Shown: positions 41,266-48,677 of the stretch, in pieces
How positions within the stretch are numbered: the first letter of the stretch is position 1
Layout: each line of letters begins with the position of its first letter
NCBI GenBank assembly: GCA_947493005.1
Contig: CANLOY010000002.1
Span: 711,810-775,809, forward strand
Origin: an uncultured Roseivirga sp.
GTDB taxonomy: Bacteria > Bacteroidota > Bacteroidia > Cytophagales > Cyclobacteriaceae
Reading direction: 5' to 3'
Length of the DNA stretch: 64,000 bases
Position numbers and translations under genes: made by a program
Notes under the pieces: generated by a model
Seen by the model: only the letters and a program-made list of their open reading frames with translations
Databases searched by the model: none
Told to the model about the DNA's origin: nothing

Positions 41266-41868
41266 ATGACAAAAGGCGAAAGAACCAAATCGTTCATTAT
41301 CCAAAAAGTAGCACCGATTTTTAACAAAAAGGGTGTCTACGGCACCAGTTTATCCGATTTAACTTCAGCAACGCAATTAACTAAGGGAGCAATCTATGGG
41401 AATTTCAGAAGCAAAGATGCTTTGGCCGTGGCTTGCTTTGAATACAACCTTCAGTTTCTTCAAAAAGGACTTTATAAAAGTCTCGCTGTCAATGGCAGCG
41501 CTACTCAGAAGCTGCATACACTAATTGATTTCTATACAGAGCACTATCAGCAAATTGTTGCCAATGGTGGTTGTCCATTAATGAATAGTGCCATTGAGGC
41601 CGATGATGCCTACCCTTTGTTAAAAAACAGAGCTCAGAGAACACTGAGATTATGGAATAAAGAAATATCAGGAATTGTAGTGGAAAGCCAGAAAAATGGA
41701 GATGCTTCAAAAAGTGTTGAACCCAATACCTTCTCAAATACGTTTATTGCTATGATAGAAGGAGGGTTACTTGTTGCCAAAACATTAGAAACACCCAGTT
41801 ATTTCAAGCAAACTGCTTCAGTTCTAAAAGCCTTTGTCGAAAACGAACTAAGACAAACATCATTATGA
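41266..41868 (+). CDS. TetR/AcrR-family repressor
   Basis: 200 residues. The N-terminal helix-turn-helix (FIIQKVAPIFNKKGVYGTSLSDLTSATQLTKGAIYGNFRSKDAL, about 9-52) is typical TetR; the C-terminal half is the ligand domain (AefR/AcrR-like). A perfect palindrome lies in its promoter, implying autoregulation. Its TGA overlaps the fabF ATG (ATGA), so it is co-translated with a fatty-acid synthesis gene and may sense an acyl or lipophilic ligand. That linkage is inference. Confidence 0.9.
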   Translation: MTKGERTKSFIIQKVAPIFNKKGVYGTSLSDLTSATQLTKGAIYGNFRSKDALAVACFEYNLQFLQKGLYKSLAVNGSATQKLHTLIDFYTEHYQQIVANGGCPLMNSAIEADDAYPLLKNRAQRTLRLWNKEISGIVVESQKNGDASKSVEPNTFSNTFIAMIEGGLLVAKTLETPSYFKQTASVLKAFVENELRQTSL

Positions 41869-43106
41869 AAAGAGTTGTGATTACAGGAATGGGAGCATTG
41901 ACTCCTATTGGAAACAATGTGAATAGTTTTTGGGAAAACCTGAAAGCCGGAAAAAGCGGTGCGGGTCCAATTACAAGGTTTGACGCTTCAAAATTCAAGA
42001 CTCATTTCGCATGTGAATTGAAAGATTTCGACCTAAACGAACATATTCCCAGGAGTGAAGCCAGACGATATGACCCTTTTACTTCCTACGCTTTAGTAGC
42101 TGTTCAGGAAGCCATTGATAATGGAAATATAGATTTCGATTCTTTAGATAAAAATCGAATTGGTGTAATCTGGGGTTCTGGAAACGGAGGTATTCAGACT
42201 TTCACAGAAGAAATGATTGAGTATGCCAAAAATGGTGAGACACCACGATTCAATCCATTCTTTATCCCAAAGATCATTGCAGATATTGCTTCAGGTATTA
42301 TCTCCATAAAATATGGACTTCGAGGTGTGAATTTCACAACCATTTCAGCTTGTGCTACTTCTACCACCGCGATTATAGATTCCTTTAATCATATCCGTTG
42401 GGGTAAAGCCGATATGATTATCACTGGTGGTTCAGAAGCACCAATTACCGCAGCTGGAATAGGAGGTTTTAATGCTTCACGAGCATTATCTACACGCAAT
42501 GATGACCCAGAAACAGCTTCAAGACCGTTCGATGTAGACAGAGATGGTTTTGTAATGGGTGAAGGTGCAGGGGCATTAATTCTGGAATCATTAGAACATG
42601 CACAAGCTCGTGGTGCCAATATAATTGCCGAAGTTGTAGGTGGCGGTATGGCTGCTGATGCTTATCATTTAACAGGCACGCATCCAGATGGTGAGGGGGC
42701 ATTCCTTGGAATGACCGAAGCGTTAAGAGAAGCTGAGATTTCTCCATCAGATATAGACTACATTAACATGCACGCCACTTCTACCCCTATGGGAGATGGA
42801 AGTGAATTAATTGCTATAAAGCGCGTATTTGGAGAGAACCCAGACTTAAATATTAGCGCCACCAAATCTATGACTGGACATTTATTAGGAGCTGCAGGCG
42901 CTATCGAAGCCATTGCCAGTATAATGACTACTGTTGATGGAATAATTCCACCGACAATTAACACTCAAAATGTAGAACCTGAATGGGACGGCAAATACAA
43001 CCTCACCATTGGTGAGGCGCAAAGTCGTAATGTTGAATATGCCATGAGCAATACTTTCGGTTTTGGAGGACATATAGCAACAGCAATTTTCAAGAAGTAC
43101 TCTTGA
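41865..43106 (+). CDS. fabF: Beta-ketoacyl-ACP synthase II
   Basis: 413-residue condensing enzyme of fatty-acid elongation. Catalytic Cys in SACATSTTAI (about 164), the two histidines in NMHATSTPMGDGSE (about 303) and TKSMTGHLLGAAGAIEA (about 339), and the closing SNTFGFGGH are all present. No acpP is adjacent, unlike the housekeeping fabF locus of many bacteria, so it may be a second copy under TetR control. Hairpin spans its stop codon. Confidence 0.95.
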   Translation: MKRVVITGMGALTPIGNNVNSFWENLKAGKSGAGPITRFDASKFKTHFACELKDFDLNEHIPRSEARRYDPFTSYALVAVQEAIDNGNIDFDSLDKNRIGVIWGSGNGGIQTFTEEMIEYAKNGETPRFNPFFIPKIIADIASGIISIKYGLRGVNFTTISACATSTTAIIDSFNHIRWGKADMIITGGSEAPITAAGIGGFNASRALSTRNDDPETASRPFDVDRDGFVMGEGAGALILESLEHAQARGANIIAEVVGGGMAADAYHLTGTHPDGEGAFLGMTEALREAEISPSDIDYINMHATSTPMGDGSELIAIKRVFGENPDLNISATKSMTGHLLGAAGAIEAIASIMTTVDGIIPPTINTQNVEPEWDGKYNLTIGEAQSRNVEYAMSNTFGFGGHIATAIFKKYS

Positions 43107-43114
43107 AAATTGCT
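43082..43114 (+). terminator. Hairpin overlapping the fabF stop codon
   Basis: AGCAATTTTCAAGA (43082-43095) and TCTTGAAAATTGCT (43101-43114) form a perfect 14-bp stem with a five-base loop; the stop codon TGA is inside the right arm. T-rich sequence TTCATT follows. The terminator arm is therefore partly coding sequence. Confidence 0.55.
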
Positions 43115-43126
43115 TTCATTCAGATA

Positions 43127-43903
43127 TTAATTAGATGAGATTACCTGAGCTCCTTCTGGTGCATTGAAATTATCCATTGATGGTACATCTTCAGAAACCG
43201 TAACATTCCGGAAAACAACCTCATTTCTCATATCCCCTATTTTACCATCTCTATATTGATACCATTGGATAGCCGAAGGAATACTTAATCCATTTACGTC
43301 TTGCCATTGATCATACTTGATCAATCCCCAACGGTCACTTGCTGAGTCTCCACCAAATGTTGCTGTATACATCAACCAAGCCATTTTATTAGTTTCAGTG
43401 TCCGAGTAAATGATATAATTGTCTTTTGGAGAATTTCCTACTCCATCGCCATAAGAAACTTTAACTCCGTTATAACGCTTTCCTAATATTTCCTTAGGCT
43501 CCACATCCTCATAGCTAATACCAGGATCACCAATTACAAAAGGAAAAGCATAGAAATAAAACATAAGATTATAACTCATTCGTTGTCTGGCTGCATTCTC
43601 ACTTGGTGGGTTCACCCAAACATTTTCTCCATCAAAACCTACAGTTTGATTTTCTGACTCCAATCGGGTATACCTGCTCTGCAATTCCACAAGCGTCTTT
43701 TGTGAACCCATTTCATAAGAAAGTTGCTTCATTGATGCCCATTTATCAAAACCTCCATGAGCATTGAATACTTTAGTTATTGAAGCTGAATGATGACTGG
43801 TTACCGCTGAAGTTTCTTCTACTTTTTGAGAAACAGATTCAGACTTGTTTCCTTCACAAGCCATTAAAGCAATTAATAAGCAAATCAGTATAGGTTTTTT
43901 CAT
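43127..43903 (-). CDS. Lipoprotein, DUF6503-like
   Basis: About 258 residues from the ATG at 43903: MKKPILICLLIALMACEGNK, lipobox LMAC. An upstream reading to 44047 adds 48 residues that look non-coding. Mature part: ITKVFNAHGGFDKWASMKQLSYEMG, then a beta-rich domain (LVELQSRYTRLES, GENVWVNPPS, YNGVKVSYGDGVG, YIIYSDTETNKMAWLMYT). This HGG...W opening and layout match an outer-membrane-type family in Bacteroidota (DUF6503); function unknown, perhaps lipid or carrier-like. Confidence 0.72.
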   Translation of the reverse strand: MKKPILICLLIALMACEGNKSESVSQKVEETSAVTSHHSASITKVFNAHGGFDKWASMKQLSYEMGSQKTLVELQSRYTRLESENQTVGFDGENVWVNPPSENAARQRMSYNLMFYFYAFPFVIGDPGISYEDVEPKEILGKRYNGVKVSYGDGVGNSPKDNYIIYSDTETNKMAWLMYTATFGGDSASDRWGLIKYDQWQDVNGLSIPSAIQWYQYRDGKIGDMRNEVVFRNVTVSEDVPSMDNFNAPEGAQVISSN

Positions 43904-44004
43904 AACTAGTTCTTTACCACAAAGATGAAATTCACTCACATTACATAATGTCATGAGAATTACAAATGATAGAGTTATTTGATGGATCAATGAGACCGTT
44001 TCAA

Positions 44005-44055
44005 ATAAAAAATCTCCTGACAAACGGCTCTGACCTAAGCCTTTCATCAGGAGAT
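44005..44055 (-). terminator. Terminator of the lipocalin-like gene
   Basis: ATCTCCTGA (44012-44020) pairs with TCAGGAGAT (44047-44055) over a 26-base loop; on the minus strand a T-run follows the stem. Sits 19 bp past the lipocalin-like stop codon. Confidence 0.6.
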
Positions 44056-44073
44056 ATCAAAATAGGTTTTTAT

Positions 44074-44493
44074 CTAGTTTCTAGCTAAGGTTGTTGTACC
44101 AGTACAACCACTTGTCTGTTCGACAAGAACAATCGTTAAAAGGTCTCCAGAGAGAGAGAAAGTATATTCGTCATTCGTTCCTCCACCAATAATTGTCAAT
44201 TTATCACCAGAGATACTATATGTTCCACTCTCAATTTCTGTATCACCATCCTCAATGGTAGTCCCTACATAAGAACCATCTGCTTTGAGTTCGACCTTCA
44301 GGCAGTTTGTAGAAGTACAAGACATTGTGATTGTACCATTATCAGAAGCATCATTGCAGCCCGTACTGGTTACAGAAGTAATGGTCCAAACGCCAACTAA
44401 ATCAGGTACATCCGCGTCATCTTTCTTACACGCCATTACACTTAGCATTAGAAGTATAACGACAGCGCTGAGTTTTTTTAATTCCTTTTTCAT
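44074..44493 (-). CDS. Lipocalin-like lipoprotein
   Basis: About 139 residues. Signal and lipobox VMACKKDD, then LVGVWTITSV and a chain of short beta strands (VELKADGSYVGTT, IESGTYSISGDKLTII, EYTFSLSGDLLTIVL) as in lipocalin_4/5-type Bacteroidota lipoproteins. Four mature cysteines (TGCNDA, MSCTSTNC, SGCTG) could form two disulfides. Starts ATG at 44493; an in-frame TTG is directly before. Ligand unknown. Own terminator follows. Confidence 0.78.
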   Translation of the reverse strand: MKKELKKLSAVVILLMLSVMACKKDDADVPDLVGVWTITSVTSTGCNDASDNGTITMSCTSTNCLKVELKADGSYVGTTIEDGDTEIESGTYSISGDKLTIIGGGTNDEYTFSLSGDLLTIVLVEQTSGCTGTTTLARN

Positions 44494-44754
44494 CAATTTA
44501 TCTTTAAAATTTCTGCAAAGAACGAGGCAATTGAAACAGCTTCAAATTTTGTATCCGTGAAGGTTGATTATCAATGAGTGAACTGGATAATTACAATGTT
44601 TAAGAATTCACAACACACTGTAAACAATTTCTATATGATGAACATAATGATTAGAACCGTACTGCTCTTTGTTAACCAAATGTACATGCCAGATTCTTAG
44701 GCAAACCTTTGAATAAAAGTCTTGGAATACTGACCACATAGTCATACAAGCGCT

Positions 44755-44762
44755 TATCTTTG
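44755..44762 (+). promoter_or_regulatory. -7 element of metZ
   Basis: TATCTTTG matches TAnnTTTG and is 18 bp before the ATG at 44781. Because it covers position 44760, an earlier in-frame start there is ruled out as the normal one. Confidence 0.45.
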
Positions 44763-44780
44763 ATCCACAAACACATATTG

Positions 44781-45956
44781 ATGGATAACTCGCATAACTT
44801 TGAAACAAATGCTGTTCGTCAGCAAATTGAGAGCACTCATGCCCAGGAGCACTCGACTCCAATGTACCTGACCTCGAGCTTTACTTATGCCGATGCTGAA
44901 GAAATGCGAGCTGCTTTTGCAGGTGAAGTCGAAAAGAATATATATAGCCGCTTTAGTAACCCAAATACACAGGAACTAGTCGACAAATTGTGTGCTATGG
45001 AACAGGCTGAAGCAGGCTATGCTTTTGCCTCAGGAATGGCTGCTGTTTTTTCGACTTTTGCAGCTCTCCTGAGTTCTGGAGATCACATTATATCCTGCCG
45101 TTCGATTTTTGGCTCAACACATACAGTATTAAATAAGATTCTTCCAAAATGGAATATCTCCACAACTTATGTTGACATCAAAGATACAGACAACTGGCAT
45201 CGTGCAGTTACGCCATCTTCAAAATTGCTTTATGTTGAAACACCAACAAACCCAGCAGTGGACCTGGTAGATTTAAAATGGCTTGGAGATTTTGCCAAAA
45301 AACATGGACTAATACTAGTCGTTGATAATTGCTTTGCTACTCCATATTTACAAAAGCCGATCACCTTTGGTGCCGATTTAGTAATACATTCGGCCACTAA
45401 ATTCATTGATGGGCAAGGGAGAGTTTTAGGAGGCATAACAGTTGGCAGAAAGGATTTGATTGAAGAAATATATGCCTTTAGCAGAAGTACCGGCCCGGCA
45501 ATGTCCCCTTTCAACGCATGGGTTCTATCCAAAAGCCTTGAAACATTGGCTGTTAGAATGGATAGACATTGCGAAAACGCATTGAAACTGAGTGAATACT
45601 TAGAACGTCATAAAGCGGTTAACTGGGTTAGGTATCCATTTCTTCCATCCCACCCTCAGCACGAAATTGCCAAAACACAAATGTCTGCGGGAGGCGGTGT
45701 TGTGGCTTTTGGAATTAAGGGTGATATAGAGAGAGGAAGGCGTTTTCTGAATAACATCAAAATGTGCTCTCTTACAGCAAACCTGGGGGATAGCAGAACA
45801 ATAGTAACTCACCCTTCTTCAACTACACATGCTAAGTTATCAGAAGAAGAAAGGCTCAAGGTGGATATAAGCCCTGAACTAATCCGTGTATCGGTAGGTT
45901 TAGAGCATGTCGATGATATCATAGCAGATATAGATCAAGCATTGACAAATTCTTAA
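44781..45956 (+). CDS. metZ: O-succinylhomoserine sulfhydrylase
   Basis: 391-residue PLP enzyme of the Cys/Met metabolism family; makes homocysteine from O-succinylhomoserine and sulfide in methionine synthesis. SGMAAVFSTFAAL holds the PLP phosphate-binding loop, YVETPTNPAVDLVDL and VVDNCFATPYLQKP line the site, and SATKFIDGQGRVLGG contains the Schiff-base Lys. The VRxGIExxDDI pattern at the C-terminus appears as RVSVGLEHVDDIIADI. I chose the ATG at 44781. The distinction from cystathionine gamma-synthase is by overall similarity to MetZ. Confidence 0.9.
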   Translation: MDNSHNFETNAVRQQIESTHAQEHSTPMYLTSSFTYADAEEMRAAFAGEVEKNIYSRFSNPNTQELVDKLCAMEQAEAGYAFASGMAAVFSTFAALLSSGDHIISCRSIFGSTHTVLNKILPKWNISTTYVDIKDTDNWHRAVTPSSKLLYVETPTNPAVDLVDLKWLGDFAKKHGLILVVDNCFATPYLQKPITFGADLVIHSATKFIDGQGRVLGGITVGRKDLIEEIYAFSRSTGPAMSPFNAWVLSKSLETLAVRMDRHCENALKLSEYLERHKAVNWVRYPFLPSHPQHEIAKTQMSAGGGVVAFGIKGDIERGRRFLNNIKMCSLTANLGDSRTIVTHPSSTTHAKLSEEERLKVDISPELIRVSVGLEHVDDIIADIDQALTNS

Positions 45957-45978
45957 ACACAAAGACCATTTACTTTAT

Positions 45979-47226
45979 ATGAAGAGTGTGTTCGCAGAAA
46001 TCCTCACAATTGGAGATGAAATTCTTTACGGTCAGATCGTAGACACCAATTCGCAATGGATGAGTTCTGAGCTAGATCAGCTGGGAATTAAGGTTGTTAG
46101 GAAAACAACAGTTGGCGATACTGAAGAAGACATTCTTCATGCCTTTGCTGAAGCTGAAAAAACAGCTGATATCGTATTAATAACAGGCGGTTTGGGTCCA
46201 ACCAATGACGACCTGACCATGCCGATGCTAGCTCGATATTTTGATAGTGAGGTTGTAATGAACGATGGGGTATTACAACACGTAAAATCTTTTTTTGAAG
46301 CGAGGGGGAAAGTATTTACTGAGATCAACAAACGACAAGCACTGGTTCCTGAAATAGCAGATGTCCTTCACAATGAATTAGGAACAGCTCCAGCTACCTG
46401 GTATGAAAGAAATGGAAAAGTCTTTGTTTCCATGCCTGGAGTGCCTCATGAGATGAAAAACCTTATGAAGACTGCCGTACTACCAAGGCTCAGAAGCTTT
46501 TTCCATACACCAGTTATTTATCATAAGCTTATCAAAACAGTCGGTATTGGCGAATCCTTTCTGGCAGATAAAATAAAAGACTGGGAAAATGCTTTACCTG
46601 AAAATATCTCTCTGGCCTACCTACCAAGTATTGGCCACGTAAAATTACGACTAACAGCAGTAGGCAATGATAAAAAACAATTAGAGAAAGAGGTACAAGA
46701 ATTAATCGATTCCTTTTTGCCATTAGCTGGTAAGTACGTTTATGGATATGACAACACCAGTCTGGAGGAAGCAATTGGAGAACTCCTTTTAAGCCAAAAG
46801 AAGACCCTCTCACTGGCAGAAAGTTGTTCAGGAGGTTTTGTACAGCATAAGATCACTACAATAGCTGGTTCGTCTGAATATTTTCAAGGAGGTGTCGTTC
46901 CCTATCACAATCAACATAAAGTCAATGTTTTAGGAGTAAAACCTGAAACACTAGAAGCTCATGGTGCTGTTAGTGAAGCATGTGTAAAAGAAATGGCCGA
47001 AGGAGTAAGGAAGTTGTTTAAGTCTGACGTAGGTGCGGCAAGCAGCGGAATTGCAGGCCCGGGAGGTGGCACACCTGACAAGCCGGTTGGAACAGTATGG
47101 ATTGCTTATGCCGATGGTGAGCAAACCATTGCAAAAAAGTTGCTATTGTCAAAAAATAGAATATTAAATATCGAATTAACAGAAATAGCACTATTAAATT
47201 TGGTTAGAAAAAGTTTAAAGGACTAA
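45979..47226 (+). CDS. cinA: CinA-like protein (MoCF domain plus nicotinamide-nucleotide amidase)
   Basis: 415 residues with two domains: an N-terminal MoaB/MogA-type domain (ILTIGDEILYGQIVDTNSQW, VLITGGLGPTNDD) and a C-terminal CinA/PncC domain (about 255-415; SLAESCSGGFVQHKITTIAGSSEYFQGG, SSGIAGPGGGTPDKPVGTVW) that deamidates NMN in pyridine-nucleotide recycling. The full-length two-domain form also cleaves ADP-ribose. Start ATG at 45979 fits the MoCF domain. 22 bp after metZ. Confidence 0.94.
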   Translation: MKSVFAEILTIGDEILYGQIVDTNSQWMSSELDQLGIKVVRKTTVGDTEEDILHAFAEAEKTADIVLITGGLGPTNDDLTMPMLARYFDSEVVMNDGVLQHVKSFFEARGKVFTEINKRQALVPEIADVLHNELGTAPATWYERNGKVFVSMPGVPHEMKNLMKTAVLPRLRSFFHTPVIYHKLIKTVGIGESFLADKIKDWENALPENISLAYLPSIGHVKLRLTAVGNDKKQLEKEVQELIDSFLPLAGKYVYGYDNTSLEEAIGELLLSQKKTLSLAESCSGGFVQHKITTIAGSSEYFQGGVVPYHNQHKVNVLGVKPETLEAHGAVSEACVKEMAEGVRKLFKSDVGAASSGIAGPGGGTPDKPVGTVWIAYADGEQTIAKKLLLSKNRILNIELTEIALLNLVRKSLKD

Positions 47227-47230
47227 AACA

Positions 47231-47261
47231 TTGATAATATTTGGCAAAAGAGTTACTTTTG
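47231..47261 (+). promoter_or_regulatory. Promoter for the E2 gene
   Basis: TTG (47231-47233) and TACTTTTG (47254-47261, TAnnTTTG) are separated by 20 bp, the right spacing for a Bacteroidota promoter. The ATG is at 47301, leaving a leader of about 35 bases. Confidence 0.6.
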
Positions 47262-47300
47262 TCTTATTGTGCAAACGTTTTAATTGCTAGGATTTAGATT

Positions 47301-48620
47301 ATGGCTATAGTAGAAATGGTAATGCCAAAGATGGGAGAAAGTATCATGGAGGGTACTGTACTATCTTGGCTAAAACAAGAAGGTGATACAATAGAAGCTG
47401 ACGAATCGGTACTTGAAGTAGCAACCGACAAAGTGGACACAGAGGTACCAGCCACGCATGGCGGTACACTTAAAGAAATTTTAGTAAACGAAGGTGATGT
47501 TGTAGCAGTAGGGGCTCCTATTGCAAAAATTGAAACTGACGCGGCTGTTGAGGATGCTACTCCGGCACAAGACACTCCTGCTGCACAAAAAGAAGAAAAG
47601 GTTGCTGAAGTTAATGGACAAGCAAGCAATGCAACAACATCTTCAAACGGTCATGCTGCCGTTTTGGATGCTCCTGCTTCAGATCGCTTCTATTCTCCAT
47701 TGGTGATGAATATTGCCAGACAAGAAAGTATTCCTATGACAGAACTTGAGAGAGTTCCTGGAACCGGAAGAGAAGGACGCGTTACCAAGAAAGACATTCT
47801 CGCATACCTTAAAAACAGACCTGCTGAAGGTGCTCCTGCCAAGGTAGCTTCTCCTGTAGCAACCCCTGCCCCTAGTGCAGCTCCTAAGCCAATGCCGGTA
47901 TCTATTTCTGGTGGCGATGAAATCATAGAAATGGATCGCATGCGTAAGATGATCGCAGAACGCATGGTTGATTCGAAACGAATTTCTCCGCATGTAACAT
48001 CTTTCGTTGAAGCAGATGTAACTAGCATTGTACACTGGAGAAACAAAATCAAGCAGTCTTTCAAAGAGAGAGAAGGCGAACCCATTACGTTCACACCTAT
48101 CTTTATGGAAGCTGTTGTTAATGCCATTAAAGACTACCCTATGATGAACATTCAGGTAGATGGTAATAACATTGTAAAGAAAAGAGACATCAATGTAGGA
48201 ATGGCTGTGGCACTTCCTACAGGAAACCTTATTGTTCCGGTAATTCACAATACCGATCAATACAACCTGGTAGGCTTGACCAAAAAAGTAAACGACCTTG
48301 CTCGCAGAGCACGTGAAAACAAGCTTACTCCAGACGATTTACAAGGTGGTACTTATACTATTTCTAATGTAGGTTCTTTCGGTAATGTAATGGGTACTCC
48401 AATCATTATGCAACCACAAGTTGGTATACTTGCCCTTGGAGCGGTAACAAAGAAGCCTGCAGTTGTTGAAACTCCTGCTGGTGATGCCATAGCAATTCGT
48501 CACAAAATGTTCCTTTCTCATTCTTATGATCACAGAGTAGTAGATGGTTCATTAGGCGGAATGTTTGTAAGAAGAGTTGCCGATTACCTTGAAAGGTTTG
48601 ATCCAAACAGGGCGATTTAG
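47301..48620 (+). CDS. 2-oxoacid dehydrogenase complex E2 (dihydrolipoamide acyltransferase)
   Basis: 439 residues. Lipoyl domain at 1-80 with Lys in VATDKVDTEVPAT; Ala/Pro-rich linkers; E3-binding domain (about 130-170, SPLVMNIARQESIPMTELERVPGTGREGRVTKKDIL); catalytic domain with the terminal SHSYDHRVVDGSLGG, whose His and Asp are active-site residues. Whether for pyruvate, 2-oxoglutarate or branched-chain acids cannot be told; E1 and E3 genes are not adjacent. Flanked by its own promoter and terminator, so transcribed alone. Confidence 0.93.
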   Translation: MAIVEMVMPKMGESIMEGTVLSWLKQEGDTIEADESVLEVATDKVDTEVPATHGGTLKEILVNEGDVVAVGAPIAKIETDAAVEDATPAQDTPAAQKEEKVAEVNGQASNATTSSNGHAAVLDAPASDRFYSPLVMNIARQESIPMTELERVPGTGREGRVTKKDILAYLKNRPAEGAPAKVASPVATPAPSAAPKPMPVSISGGDEIIEMDRMRKMIAERMVDSKRISPHVTSFVEADVTSIVHWRNKIKQSFKEREGEPITFTPIFMEAVVNAIKDYPMMNIQVDGNNIVKKRDINVGMAVALPTGNLIVPVIHNTDQYNLVGLTKKVNDLARRARENKLTPDDLQGGTYTISNVGSFGNVMGTPIIMQPQVGILALGAVTKKPAVVETPAGDAIAIRHKMFLSHSYDHRVVDGSLGGMFVRRVADYLERFDPNRAI

Positions 48621-48640
48621 AATAAAAAATAATTCTTAAG

Positions 48641-48670
48641 AAAAAGGGTTTCAAAATTGAAACCCTTTTT
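48641..48670. terminator. Bidirectional intrinsic terminator
   Basis: AAAAAGGGTTTCAA and TTGAAACCCTTTTT form a 14-bp stem with a tiny loop, running into Ts on one strand and As on the other. Shared by the converging E2 and T9SS genes. Confidence 0.9.
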
Positions 48671-48677
48671 CTTTTTA

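Noticed and set aside
44608..44862. Minus-strand frame of 84 codons upstream of metZ
   Set aside because: Overlaps the metZ promoter and start, with cysteine-rich random-like sequence and no RBS or family; the +strand -7 element at 44755 is the better reading.
47679..48260. Long open frame on the minus strand inside the E2 gene (193 codons), with another at 47690-48127
   Set aside because: Antisense shadows of a highly confident E2 gene; composition (many Cys, His and Arg, no family) is not protein-like, and no promoter serves them.
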